Part shown: in pieces, positions 47,830 to 60,700 of the stretch
Numbering within the stretch: the first letter of the stretch is position 1
Layout of the letters: each line of letters opens with the position of its first letter
DNA from: Macrostomum hystrix
Lineage: Eukaryota; Platyhelminthes; Macrostomidae
Assembly: GCA_950097015.1 (NCBI GenBank)
Contig: CATNEN010000037.1
Location: 4,059,501 to 4,123,500, forward strand
Reading direction: 5' to 3'
DNA: 64,000 nucleotides
Position numbers and translations under genes: made by a program
Notes under the pieces: generated by a model
The model's input: the letters and a program-made list of their open reading frames with translations, nothing else
The model's database searches: none
What the model was told of the DNA's origin: nothing

Positions 47830-49550
47830 GGAAAAATAAACAACACAAAGAATGTGTCAATCTTGTAAAGAGAAGATGAAGTTGCCACCCAATACTGCAC
47901 GACCAGCATGCCATTTCACAAAAACTCCACCAGCTTTGCCATCAGGAAACACATCGTTGCAATGGTGTCACGAGATTGATGTCGCACAGGTCGAACAACA
48001 AGATAGAGATTATTTTGCCAGTGAAAAATTCACTCACTTGATGATGTGGTCGCTAAGTTTTCGAAAGAGAAGAAGCCATCCGGATTTGCTGCGAATCAAT
48101 CAGCAGACACTCTTAGCATCATGCTAATAGCTAATGCTCTACCACCCATGATCAAAAGTTGCATTGTCATGAACTATAAGTTGGAAGTCCTCGTTTTTTA
48201 TGGCACTCGGGCAGCATCGCCAAAACAGTACAGCCACATCATTCCAGTGTCCTCAACTCTGAGTTCAGCCACGCAGCTTGTAAATTTAATAGCCCTTGTG
48301 AAGTTTGCAACTGAATGCAATGCATTCCTAGTTGACCAAAAAGAGGCTGCTCTGGATAGTCACAAACAGTTGCTCCAGCAGGACAATTGTCCGTCAGACC
48401 TGGCGATGGCAATGCGCCATCTTGCCTGGCTTTTATTACTGAGCAGCTCAAGTTGGATGATGTGGACAAGCATGCTCGACGCTATTCATCCGAGTTGATT
48501 CTTTCTGTTATATTCTGTTTTCTGTGAGTCTGGCTGCTTATCAGCGGCTTCTGAAGACCAAATCGCTAATACTGCCATCAGTTAACGTCCTTAGAAAAAT
48601 ATCAAGGGGTCGACAGGTCTGGACAACTCTGACTATCTCAAATTGCGCTACAACCGATTAAATGCCTATGAGACGATTTTGGTGTTATTGATCGACGAGA
48701 TTTACCTAGCCAAACGAGTTCAAATGAGTAATGGAGAATTGAATGGACTGACAGAGACGGGAAATGTTGCACAAACTGCGCTCTGTTTCATGATCAAGTC
48801 TGCTACGACCAAGTACCGAGACATTGTCAACATTTTTCCAATTAATAATCTCAAGGCGGAGACACTCTATGATTGCTACCAGCAAGTTCTGCAGAGCTTC
48901 ATGAACTAGGTTTTAGTGTACTCGCACTCAGTGTTGATAATGCTGCCTCTAACAGACGCTTTTATAAACATTACCTGTGCTCCGGCCAGCTTGACATGAG
49001 CATCACGAACCGGTTTAGAGGTCAAACGCTTTTTCTGATATTTGATCCCACACAAAATTTGAAAAATCTGTATAACAATTTTGTTTCTCGAAAGGTTTTC
49101 GAGTGTCCACGCTTCCCATCGATCCTGAGTGAGCCCTCTCGAGCTCAGTTTTCCGATGTTGATCAGGTTTACAACTGGAATCTGGGAAGTCTGTAAATTT
49201 TGCTCGTAAACTGTCTCAGTCAGCTTTGCACCCTTCCAGCAGGGAGAAAGTTTATGTCCAACTAGCTGTCTCGTTATTTCACGAGTCGACTATTACTGGC
49301 CTTGAATACTATAGATTTCATGAGACGGCCCGTGTCTTCGAAGCTTTTCTCAAGCTGTGGAGCGTACTTAATGCACGGACAACTACCTTTGAGAAACAAA
49401 AGAGAGACAGACAGCAGTCGAGACCCAGTTCGATCGTCTTTGGATTGAAAATTGGCGTTCTTAGAAGATTTCGCGCATTCTCTCGACAACTGGGAGAGCA
49501 CATGGGCGATTTCAAGGTATTTTGATGCACTGATGGTGCCCACTAACAAT
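47830..49550 (+). pseudogene. Decayed P-element/THAP9-type transposase
   Basis: Pieces of one transposase are spread over at least three frames. 47852-48045 has the Cys-rich ACHF/PPALPS/CHEID segment; 48046-48498 follows in another frame. 48643-48909 carries the hallmark IDEIYLAKRV and LTETGNVAQTALCFMIKS. 48873-49196 carries SVDNAASNRRFY and FDPTQNLKNLYNNF...FECP, and 49226-49550 the LFHESTITGL segment. These match, in order, the catalytic RNase H-like core of P-element-related transposases. Frameshifts and stops (for example at 48498 and 49196) make it non-functional. The N-terminal THAP zinc finger and the terminal inverted repeats were not found. It is annotated as an inactive remnant. Confidence 0.82.
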
Positions 49551-50264
49551 TTTGCGTGTAGCCAGACTGGCGTAACTGGCCTGGCAAGAGTGAGATTCAT
49601 TGAGTTTTATTGCTGTATTCTTTCCTTGCTTGCAGCAATGCAAGAAACGAAAACAGTTTTCGTTTCTTTGTGTTTGCTCTTTGTTTCATTTTCTCAATAC
49701 AATTTATAAGCCATCTATTCTTGCTTTTGCTTACTTGACATACTCCAGTGCCTACTAGAAATTGATTTAATTCCAACGTCTTCTTATGTCGCGTTTCATT
49801 CCTCTGCTTTTGTTATTGTTTCGGAAATATACTTTGAAATGCGATCTTTCTTTTTGAATACTCTGTGTGTTTACGTCGCACGCTTGCGATCTCTAATCTT
49901 GGCCTCATCTTGTATAGCTGATATTTCAGTTGTCATTCTAGTTGCTAGATTTATAATTCCTTGTATTGTATAACTTATATATATTAAAGGCTCTACAAAA
50001 TTTACCGATTACTAATGTCAGGAAACCTGTTTCAAGGTTTGGACAGTTCTCTCTAATCACTAGACAATTAATCTTTTGTAATGAGTCCAAGTTATACGGA
50101 ATCTTTGTGTTGTCAGTTATAACTTGCTGGGGGCTTAAGATTACATGTTTAAACTAAGTACTGAAATAAAAAATGAGATAGGATAGTTTATGAATGTTAC
50201 TTAGCTTTAGCAGCCATTATAACAGTTTTTTATCAAACTATTTTATTCAGATCATCAAACAAAT
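49551..50264. other. Spacer upstream of the ankyrin-like gene
   Basis: AT-rich sequence. Its end, TTTTATTCAG at 50242-50251, is a good 3' splice acceptor 13 nt before the next gene's ATG. Confidence 0.45.
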
Positions 50265-53200
50265 ATGAAGAAGTGGGTGAAGAACCTGTTCACCCGAGAG
50301 AAGCCTGCTTCAGGCTCACCTACTTGCAACAGTCAATCGTCAGATGGGCAAAATAATGCAGTTGGCCCTTCCAATAAAAGTCGCAGCTCCACAAGCACAG
50401 TGACCAGCATTCAGAAGTCACAGCAGCCAGTTGAGGCAACTACAGTTCCAAAGTCCAGCAATGCAAATGAAGGAGCTATAGTGGGCTTGGATGCTCAAAA
50501 AAGATTAAGAACTGTTGGATCTGCTTCTGCTGTTGTGACTAATTCTACTGTTGCGGTCGAAATAAAAAACATTAACGATGGGGCATTGAAGGCAGCCAGG
50601 GAGCCAGCTAAGTCCGTCAGTAATTCGCCAGGCTGCGGAATTCCGCTGGCCATGCTGTCCTGCGAGGCGCCAACCAAACTGCGCCGGGGAAACCCGCAGC
50701 GCGATGCCAGAATTCAGCAGAGGAATCAATTAGGAAGGCGGGAGTTCAAGAAAAAAATGGTTGCCGACCAGGCGGACGAGAACGACATTTTCTTTGCCAT
50801 TATGACTTCTTCACCAATACCGGTTGTCGATCTAGATCCACACAGTCCTCAATTTGGTGAGTTTTTTGGCCATTTTAGGTAGTTTTTAGTGCCTTAATTG
50901 ACATGCTCAGATAGATAAATAAATAGAAGTTACACATAAACCGTTGTGCCAGATTAGTCAGTGGCACAAATGGTTTGCACTGAGGCAGGGGTCGGCCAAC
51001 TTATTAACGTACGGGCTACAGAGAGAACCTAAAACACGACAGCGGGCCACATGAACTGCAGGAATATGAGAAAGGGGAGAGACGAGACAGGGGAGGAATA
51101 AGAAAGAGAAGGGATGAGACGGGAGACACCGGACAGATGAGATACAGAACAGATGAGACACAGGACAGATCAGACACAGGACAGATCAGACACAGGACAG
51201 ATGAGGCACAGGACAGATGAGACACAGGACAGATGAGACACAGAACAGATGACACACAGGATAGATGAGACACAGGACAGATGAGACACAGAACAGATGA
51301 GACACAGGACAGATGAGACACAGGACAGATGTGTCAGTGCAGTTTGAGTAAATCATGACTAGCAAGTTTTGCCCCCCTTCGGGTTTACTGAATATAAGCC
51401 GACTGACATTACAGAGCAAAGTCATACTAACCCGGATGAAGTTCTTCTGCAACACCGGGATGAATTTGGCCAGTTAAGACTGGGGCATCCTAGCGGAGGC
51501 ACGTAAGTATATTGGGTGGCACAGCTTGCACAGGTGGCAAACCTCGCACAGCAGGGGACCAGTAGTACCTGTTATGCGAGTTATAATCCTTAGTACAGCA
51601 ATGAACAGATCCTGCTTAGCAGGTACTGCACCTGTATTACTGGTACTGCACCTGTATTACTGGTACTGCACCCTGTATAGCTGGTACTGCACCCTGTATA
51701 ACTGGTACTGCACCTGTATTACTGGTACTGCACCCTGTATAGCTGGTACTGCACCCTGTATAACTGGTACTGCACCTGTATAACTGGTACTGCACCCTGT
51801 ATAACTGGTACTGCACCTGTGTAACTGGTACTGCACCTGTGTAACTGGTACTGCACCATGTTTAACTGGTACTGCACCTGTATAACTGGTACTGCACCTG
51901 TGTAACTGGTACTGCACCATGTATAACTGGTACTGCATCCTATATAACTGGTACTGCACCCTGTATAACTGGTACTGCACCTGTATAACTGGTTCTGCAC
52001 CATGTATAACTGGTACTGCATCCTATATAACTGGTACTGCACCCTGTATAACTGGTACTGCACCTGTATAACTGGTACTGCACCTGTATAACTGGTACTG
52101 CACCTGTGTAACTGGTACTGCACCATGTATAACTGGTACTGCACCTGTATAACTGGTACTGCACCCTGTATAACTGGTACTGCACCTGTATAACTGGTTC
52201 TGCACCTGTATAACTGGTACTGCACCTGTGTAACTGGTACTGCACCATGTATAACTGGTACTGCACCTGTATAACTGGTACTGCACCCTGTATAACTGGT
52301 ACTGCACCTGTATAACTGGTACTGCACCCTGTATAACTGGTACTGCACCTGTATAACTGGTACTGCACCTGTGTAACTGTTGCTGCAACATATAATACAG
52401 ATAATGCTCTCTGTCTAATAGTTACCAGTTTACTTGTTTACAGGTCTATTGCTTTAACCCTTCCATTCAATTAATTGCTAGGTTAATATATTAAGAAAAG
52501 ATCCAATATAATATAAAGTAAATGCAAATTTCTAGGTTGTACATTTTCTACGCCACGCTAGATCGTCTTGATGTGGTCAAGCTGATTCATCGGCAAGAGA
52601 TGAGCAGTCCCAGCCTAGTAGAAACGATCAACATTCGCACTCCGGCACTGGATGGGCGCACTTGTCTGTACGCATTTGCGGCCAATTTTAATTTGGATGG
52701 CGTCAGGTTCTGCATTCAGACGTCCATGCCGAGCGCGCACGAAGGCTGGCTCACTGTCGCCATGGCCATTCTCTCTGCCACCGCACGGCGCGAGCCTAGC
52801 CTTGGAGATGGTCTAGAGTTTTTTAACGCCGTGCTGTGCTCGCTTAGCGAAAGTGGTAATCTTTCGCTGCCTGCAGTTCGGTTTGACAGAGCCTGCAGTT
52901 GGGGTCTGACAGTGTCTGCAGTTGGGGTGTGACAGCCTGCAGTTGGGGTCTGACAGTGTCTGCAGTTGGGGTGTGACAGAGCCTGCAGTTGTGGTGTGAC
53001 AGAGCCTGCAGTTGGGGTGTGACAGAGCCTGCAGTTTGGGTGTGACAGAGCCTGCAGTTGGGGTGTGACAGAGCCTGCAGTTTGGGTGTGACAGAGCCTG
53101 CAGTTGGGGTGTGACAGAGCCTGCAGTTTGGGTGTGACAGCCTGCAGTTGGGGTGTGACAGAGCCTGCAGTTGGGGTGTGACAGAGCCTGCAGTTGGGGT

Positions 53201-54003
53201 GTGACAGAGCCTGCAGTTGGGGTGTGACAGAGCCTGCAGTTGGGGTGTGACAGAGCCTGCAGTTGGGGTGTGACAGAGCCTGCAGTTGGGGTGTGACAGA
53301 GCCTGCAGTTGGGGTGTGACAGAGCCTGCAGTTGGGGTGTGACAGAGCCTGCAGTTGGGGTGTGACAGAGCCTGCAGTTGTGGTGTGACAGAGCCTGCAG
53401 TTGGGGTGTGACAGAGCCTGCAGTTTGGGTGTGACAGCCTGCAGTTGGGGTGTGACAGAGCCTGCAGTTGGGGTGTGACAGAGCCTGCAGTTTGGGTGTG
53501 ACAGCCTGCAGTTGGGGTGTGACAGCCTGCAGTTGGGGTGTGACAGAGCCTGCAGTTGGGGTGTGACAGAGCCTGCAGTTTGGGTGTGACAGACTATAAT
53601 CTCGTAGAATTTGTTTGTTTGAAATTTCGGTTTAGATGTGCTAATAAATTTTGGGGACTTTGACAGTCTGCAGCTCAGAGTGACCAGTACAAGGATTCTC
53701 AACAAACCCGCAGGCGGCTCGCACATAAACGACTTCCTGCCGTGGCACACCCTGTGCCCCTGGCTGCCCCAGCACGTGGCCACTGGCCAGACGCTGCTCC
53801 ACTTCGCCTGTCAGCACTGCGGCCTGCCGCACATTAGGCTGCTGCTGCTGTTTGGCGCTAATCCGACTCTGGCCACACTGGACGGCATCTACCCAACCGC
53901 GCTTCACATCTGCCAGAGCTTCCAGCCGGCGATTGCTGCCGAGGCCTCGCAGCTCATGGCGACCGCCAGCCGCCAAAACGGTTGGGACTGGCCGACCGCA
54001 TAA
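50265..54003 (+). CDS. Ankyrin-repeat-like protein, otherwise unknown
   Basis: Four exons, 50265-50856, 51415-51502, 52536-52855 and 53636-54003, join by GT-AG in phases 1, 2 and 1. The total of 1368 nt gives 455 residues. The first about 195 residues are low-complexity and Ser/Thr/Asn-rich, starting MKKWVKNLFTREK, with a basic patch RREFKKKM; a disordered region is inferred. The second half has ankyrin-like helices: LDRLDVVKLI, DGRTCLYAFAANFNLDGVRFCI, and a clear repeat TGQTLLHFACQHCGLPHIRL followed by LLLFGANPTLATLDG and YPTALHICQSF. No kinase, channel or SOCS-box motif was seen. The role is unknown, and ankyrin repeats suggest protein binding. The three introns each hold a different tandem array. 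The start is supported by an acceptor shortly upstream. Confidence 0.75.
50986..51057. mobile_element. hAT-like transposon end fragment
   Basis: CAGGGGTCGGCCAAC followed about 40 bp later by GCGGGCCACATG resembles the terminal and subterminal sequences of hAT-superfamily elements. Only this end is visible, in intron 1 of the ankyrin-like gene. Confidence 0.45.
51118..51332. repeat. Intronic minisatellite, 16-bp unit
   Basis: About 14 copies of ACAGATGAGACACAGG in intron 1 of the ankyrin-like gene, ending about 80 bp before the acceptor. Confidence 0.95.
51622..52380. repeat. Intronic minisatellite, 20/21-bp unit
   Basis: About 37 copies of TGGTACTGCACCTGTATAAC, with ACCCTG, ACCATG and GTGTAAC variants. 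It fills intron 2 (51503-52535) of the ankyrin-like gene. Minus frames with STSYTGAVPV are artefacts. Confidence 0.96.
52868..53590. repeat. Intronic minisatellite, 23-bp unit
   Basis: About 32 copies of a 23-bp unit CTGCAGTTGGGGTGTGACAG plus AGC, with 20-bp variants. It fills intron 3 (52856-53635) of the ankyrin-like gene. Each copy carries two AG-ending, acceptor-like words. Confidence 0.96.
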
Positions 54004-54034
54004 TCACTGGCTCCGCTCATCACTGACTTGCACC

Positions 54035-54485
54035 TGGGCTGGGCTAGTGAGCTAGTGGACTGGCACCTGGGCTAGTGAGCTAATGGACTGACACCTGGGC
54101 TAGTGAGCTAATGGACTGACACCTGGGCTAGTGAGCTAATGGACTGACACTGGGCTAGTGAGCTAATGGACTGACACCTGGGCTAGTGAGCTAATGGACT
54201 GACACCTAAGCTAGTGAGCTAGTGGACTGACACCTGGGCTAGTGAGCTAATGGACTGACACCTAAGCTAGTGAGCTAATGGACTGACACCTGGGCTAGTG
54301 AGCTAATGGACTGACACCTGGGCTAGTGAGCTAGTGGACTGGCAACTGGGCTAGTGGACTGGCACCTGGGCTAGTGAGCTAATGGACTGGCAACTGGGCT
54401 AGTGAGCTAGTGGACTGGCACCTGGGCTAGTGAGCTAATGGACTGGCAACTAGGCTAGTGAGCTAGTGGACTGGCACGTGGGCTA
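54035..54485. repeat. Minisatellite, 28-bp unit
   Basis: About 16 copies of a 28-bp unit with core GGGCTAGTGAGCTAATGGAC, starting about 30 bp after the stop codon of the ankyrin-like gene, so possibly in its 3' UTR. Confidence 0.95.
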
Positions 54486-56259
54486 GTGTGTTTAGATAGA
54501 TGACTAGCATAGTCGTCCTCATATATTCACGATAGTGTTTATTCACGATTCCAGAGATTTATCCCCGTTTATCTATTTTATTAACTCGCTTAAATGTCTC
54601 GCTAGTGACAGGTTTTCTACCGTAAGTTTTTTGCTTCTGAAAACATTAATTACATTGTACACTATAACAATATAGTGCGTATTGCTAATTAAAAAGCTTT
54701 GTCTCAATAACTAGTATGAGTATCACAAGTAAGTAAAGGATTACATTGTCTTTACGATTTAACAAAGCGATTTCCAGAATTTCGGAGAGCCCATCTTATA
54801 TGAAATGTTTGGCACATGCCAAGACAGTATAGCACTAACGATTTTGCCTACTTGCTTCGCATTATAAAAATTTTATCTTCTTTTTCTAGCCCTGTGAGTC
54901 ATCCACAAACATTTTTATATTGTGTGTGCCTGTGAGTATGAAAAGGGACACCTCATGCGAGCCGCTTAAAGCAGACTCTTAATAAGTGCCCTCCAATTGC
55001 TAGTTATAACAGCGGAAGAAGCTATTTTGAGCATGCCGTGGCTGGCCTTCAATTTGCCTATCAGACTTTATGGTGCGAATATATTTAGAGCTATATGCTT
55101 TGCTTTGCTATAAGGACTTCTAAAAATAGCTTATCTAAGTAGCTCTGACTCGCCATGCTACTCTACTAAAATATTTCTCTCTAGCATCCCTATTTCTTTC
55201 GCGTGTGCTTATCAGGCTTCAGGCCTGATTGAGTCCCCAAACTTGAAGACAGCTGGTATGTCTGACGTCTGCTAATGGGCATGAGCGAGTCGGGTATGTC
55301 TGTTTGGTTGCAGGTTCTTAAGAAAAAACGCGGTTCGCATTTGTTTGTTGAATTTCGTTCTCCGTGCGCAAAGTTCTAAACATCTTTTGAATAACCAGAT
55401 GCGAACAGAACAAAGATGTATATAGCTTTTTAAAGACGCCATGCTTTTATTTGCCGAATTATAGGGTTTTCACTGATACTTTAATATATAATTCTATTAC
55501 GATTATAATATTCCTCTGATCTCCTGATTTTGACTACTAATCCAGATGTGTTGCCTCAAATTATTCATTTTAATGCAAACATATTTTTATTTCTTGTACA
55601 TTGTGCACTTTGTACAACCTTGACATGCTTCGATAAATGCTATTTAATATTTGCTAGCGTCATCCAACAAGTCTTAAGTTGTTTAACTCATCAATATAAT
55701 AATTTAAAATTCAAATTACTTAGACAAATCATTAAAATAAACTTCTTGCGTTCATTATAATATTCGTATTGTCGCCATATCATCATATAACAGATTAAGA
55801 CATACAGCGACAGAAAAATATAGCGTAAAAAGTAAGACAGTAGCCCGGCTTATTGTTACTTCAACTGGCCTTCACATTTTCAATATATTAATTACTTAAA
55901 GAAGTTGCGTTCTCCTAAATCAAGAGTGTGCCACAGATTTTTTTCTAACATTTTCACTACCTAAAATTCCTCGAAACTTAACCGGATAATTTTAGCAATA
56001 TATCAAAAAGATAAAATAGAAAAAAGTTTGAGGTAAGGAGTGTTTCTATGTAAATACCTTATATATTTTAAATTTACAATTGCTTTCATATTCGTTAGAA
56101 TCGAACTGCAGCATACTTGGACCACTAAGTGACTTGCGTCTCTTTCGAAGAAAAGTGTTAGGCCTAATATTTACGATTCACTATGTTATGTGACGTTGTC
56201 TCTCTAATTTAATGTAATTTTAATATGCTATTTCTAATTAAGTGCATTATTTTCGTTAG
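54486..56259. other. Intergenic, nothing recognised
   Basis: AT-rich unique sequence. Near 56098-56150 a degraded tRNA-like pair of boxes (minus AGTTCGATTC and CACTTAGTGG) may be another old SINE fragment, with spacing too short to be convincing. Confidence 0.45.
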
Positions 56260-57735
56260 CTATATTTGTTAGGGATATTTCTTCGGTTTTCCATATATAT
56301 TTATAATGGTTTTGTTTTAGTGTACTACATAGTCGTAGTTCGTATTCAAATGTGCTAATTAGGCCTTTCCAGGAAGGCTCCCACCCCCCCCGTGCCTGGT
56401 TCTGGTTCTACGACTGAGTGCTGGCTATTATTTAAGTGTGGCTAATTTCAACTGTAGCCGTAACTACTTTCAAGTGAATCTTGATATATCTCTATATGTC
56501 TCTAAGTAACATATCTCTAAGTCATATAGCCAGCATTCACCGTTAAGCGATCTCGTTATTTGAAGACCCAATTTACTGCCGAATAATAATTTACCTTACT
56601 GCTATTCAAATAGACCGAACCGCTACGCCTATACATTGGGACCGAAACTTCGTCATATAAATTTGGAGGACCCACCGTCAATTACAATTCGAACTCGGTC
56701 ATCGATCATCGTCATTCGTCAAAAAGCTAGCTCATGCTCATCATTAATTAGATCCCAAGTACCGTCTACTAAAGTCCAACAGTGATACAGTGATTCGGTT
56801 CACGGCACAGACTATTCAGTTCACGTGCACTATCGGTTCACGGCACAGCCTACCTACTACACAGTCGATCGAGAAAGTAAACAACAACTAACCTTATCAG
56901 CTTAAGCGTATCGGCAGTGTTTCTTCGCAGAGTGAGTCAGACGCTAAGCTTAAAGGAGGGTCAGACAACCAGCCAACCTCTGTGCTCTGCGCCTGTGTCC
57001 AATCACGTGACCACTAAACACACCTGGTTAGGAGTATCAACTCTTAATTGCAAGCGCAACAACCCCAAAGCTTTAGCCCGCCGAGCGCCACCCCTCTCGT
57101 CTGTTGAACTGCGCCTAGCCATTGCAATCGATTGCCTAAGGGTTCTCTCGGCCTGCGCCCCGCTTGATTTTTGTGGACTAGGCGAGCCAGGCTAGCACTG
57201 CAAAGCATTTCCGCCGGGTCGTCACTTACAACATCAGCAATAGCAGTCAATTAGCCAAACGCCGGCAGCAGCGGCCCTACGCCAGCTGTTCACGACAACA
57301 GCTACTACGGCAGCCGGTGCCAGTCTGCAGTTGCAACAGCGGCCAACAACAATCGGGTAGCATCAGAGCATCGCCTCGCGGGTTGAACGGACCTGCGACT
57401 GAAGGGCACCTGCCATCTACGAACAAGCCAAGCCAAGCTGAACCGAACCGATCCGAGCCGAGCGGTGTGCAGCAAGCCGGGTCCGTGGCGAACTGAGCAG
57501 TGTGCCGAAGACAACGGCGGCCGAGATTCGGAACTGGTGGTTGCAGCTAAGGCTGAGTTCAATTATTTATTATTATTATTATATTAGGATCTATTGTGGC
57601 AGTAACTTTAGACTTAGGACCACCATTAGTACTAGGCTTGTTGCTCAATCATTTGTAAACTGCCACATTCTTTCTTGTGTAGGCCTAGCTCGTTCTTCGC
57701 TCCTCTTTTTCTAGTTGTGTGTCTGAGTTCTAGTC
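56260..57735 (+). other. Probable 5' LTR and leader of the Gypsy element
   Basis: Non-coding except for short frames (56917-57195, no family). It has a TATA-like box near 56296 and an (ATT)n stretch at 57562-57580. The exact LTR end and primer-binding site could not be fixed without the second LTR. Confidence 0.4.
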
Positions 57736-60700
57736 ATGTCAGGCGTAAATTCAGATACCGACCAAGTCAACCAGTCAGGGGCAGCATTGTCAGGCCAGGG
57801 ACCAGAGGAGAACATCGGCCATGGGCCTGGGACAGCAGGAGGTGCTGAGGTGGAGATGGAGGGAGGTGAGCAGCCGGAGCGCGAGACCTCCTTAGGTGAC
57901 CTCGCCAGAACCCTAGCCCAAATCCGTGACAACACCAGCACCAGTTCTAGAATACCGAAATCGAGCCCTCGGCTCAGACCTCCAGTGGCCTACACACCCA
58001 AAACCAAATTTGATATCTGGTGGACGCAATTCCGCCTGTTTCTTGAAGCCAATGAGATCATGCCTGAGCATCGGACAGCAGTGTTGCTTTCATCCCTGTC
58101 ACCCGAGTGCCAAGAGTTCTTTTACAACTATCGTCTGCACGAGAAAAGCTTTGATGAAGCAGTGAAGAGTCTAAGAAGCCGGTATGGCAAGCCAACCCAC
58201 GTAGATAAATACTATATAGAACTGACCTCAGCCCAACAGCTGTCATCGGAGAGTATCCAGGAGTATTTTGACCGCCTCATAGGCCTAGCAAATGCCGCGG
58301 ACATGAGCCGCTCTGAGTACGAGCCCCTAGTAAGGACGCGGTTTTGCTATGGCTTGGCTGACAAAACTATTGCCGAAAAACTTATCAATATGCTGCATGA
58401 AGCACCCAGGGCTTCACTGGAGAGACTCCTAGCTAGGGCTCGAGACACAGATCAAACTAGGCAGCTGCTCAAACTGACTGAGCAACCCAAGGTTAGAAGT
58501 GTTGAAGCAGACGAGATCCGAGCCCTGAAGGCGAGAATAGCAGAACTGGAGAAGAAACAGTCAGGGCCACAACAAAGCACGCAGAAACCTACTAATAGCA
58601 ACAGTGGTGGCCATAGGCACAACTTTCAATCTCAGAAGTCCCCCCAGGACTACTCTAGTCATGCCCGAATGAGCGGCGCCCTACCTAAATGCTTCAGGTG
58701 TAGTGAGACTGGCCACCTCATTGCCGAATGCCCCTATCCTAGAGAGCCAGGTACTGGTGCGCCACCCTCGAAGTTCAGGACCCCGCAACCCTTTAGGGAG
58801 CCGAAAAGTTTTAAGCCAAATGCGAGTTCGAGGCCACCCAGAGAGAAGGGAGTAGTGACTCATTGGAAAGACTCTTACGGGTTCATTCAGTCCTCTCAGA
58901 TAGGCGACTCTGTTTTTGCGCACCTGTCTCAGTTGGTCCAGCCCCTGTTGGACCTGGCCTTAAGCCACCAGCTAGTGGGTACCAACGTGACATTCAGCCG
59001 TGTCACCGACGCTGGCAAGTCTAGAGACAAAGCTATTAGTGTGACAGCTACGTCGACGGACCCTAAGTGTGCTGAAGTGTCTTCAGACCTACCCAGTTAC
59101 AAGGCAGGATTCTATGTTCAGGTTGAGATTGGCGAGACCAAGACTGTTGCCCTTCTAGATCCCGGTGCCAATGCCTCCCTGATTTGCCCGAAGATGCGAG
59201 ACAAGCTCCTAGAAGCTGATCCAATCAATAATGTCTTCACCCCTGCGCGCACCCAGCGCACAGCTACTGGTTTCAATGGGGCTAGTTCGCAAATACTAGG
59301 CAAGCTCCAGTGCGAAGTGAGTTTAGGCAAATTAAAACAGCAGCACATATTCTTAGTGATTGAAGGCCAGTTATCCGAGATCCTGCTAGGGTTGGACTTC
59401 TGTGGTAATTTCCAAATCGTCATGGACATGGCCTGTGACCGTGTGACCTGCGCTGGAGAGTACGTCCCAATTTTTCGCGGCACCAATGCGATCTGTAGCG
59501 TGAATCGCGTTGTGGCCGCTTGCGATACAGTCCTGCCACCCCGCTCAGAAACGCTGATCCCAGCTAGGGCTATAGACGCTGAGAGCAGTTCCTATGGCGT
59601 TGTTAGTGCCAGATTATTCGACCCCGACCCGTCTATCATAGTCGCCAATTCATTGGACCAGGTCAGCCCCACTAGTCACGTGTTAGTCAGAGTCCTAAAC
59701 AGCGGCGAAGATGAGGTGAGGATTGCCAAGGGCGAGGAGGTAGCGTCTTTCAAGAAGCTAGGAGCTGATGAGAGCGTAGTGAGTACCAGACTTAGTGAGA
59801 GTGATTTCAGCATTGACAACGAGAGCGCGCTTAATGATAAGCTGTGCAAGCTGCCCTACCCAGATCCAGGGACAGCCAAGTGGCTCTTAGACCAATTTCA
59901 CCTGCAGGAGCGTAACCTGACCCAGGAGCAGCTGGATACGACAGTAAAAATGCTGAACTATTTTCTTAGCCAGATCTCGAAATCGGAAGCAGACATCGGT
60001 AGAACCCCTCTGCATGAACTGTCAATCGAGTTAAAGGACCCGAAGTGTCGCCCGATTTCTCAGCCATCGAGGCGAACAACCCCAGCGCAAAAGGAATTTC
60101 TGGATAAGTACATCGCCCAGCTCCTAAACCAGGGAGTTGTTGAAGAGTGCGACTCCGAGTGGGCCTCACCCATTGTGCTTGTGAAAAAGAAGGACGGTAC
60201 ATGGCGCCTTTGCGTAGATTACCGTGCGCTTAACAAGCACATAAAGCCGTGCTCTTTCCCGCTGCCCTTAATAGACGAATCTTTCGATAGCTTAGCGGGA
60301 TCCGCCGTCTTTAGTAGTTTAGATCTGACGAGCGCCTACTGGCAGGTAGGGATCCGGGAAGCTGACCGAGACCTCACCGCGTTCTCATGTCCCCAGGGCA
60401 CCTTTCGTTGGACCGTAGTCCCCTATGGGATCAAGACCGCGCCTGCAAGTTTTGCCAGGCTGATGCACCGCGTGTTCCGCCCTCTTTTGCTCAGGGTTAG
60501 CCTAATTTACCTAGACGATGTCATCATCAAGGCCAGAAACAACGACGAGATGATTTCCCATCTGGCGCTAGTTTTCTGGCAGCTTAGAAAAGCGAATCTG
60601 AAAATCAGACCCTCGAAGTGTAAGCTCTTCAAGGACAAACTGAAGTTTCTGGGATTCATAGTTTCCTCAAAAGGGATAGAGGCCGATCCGACCAAAACTG

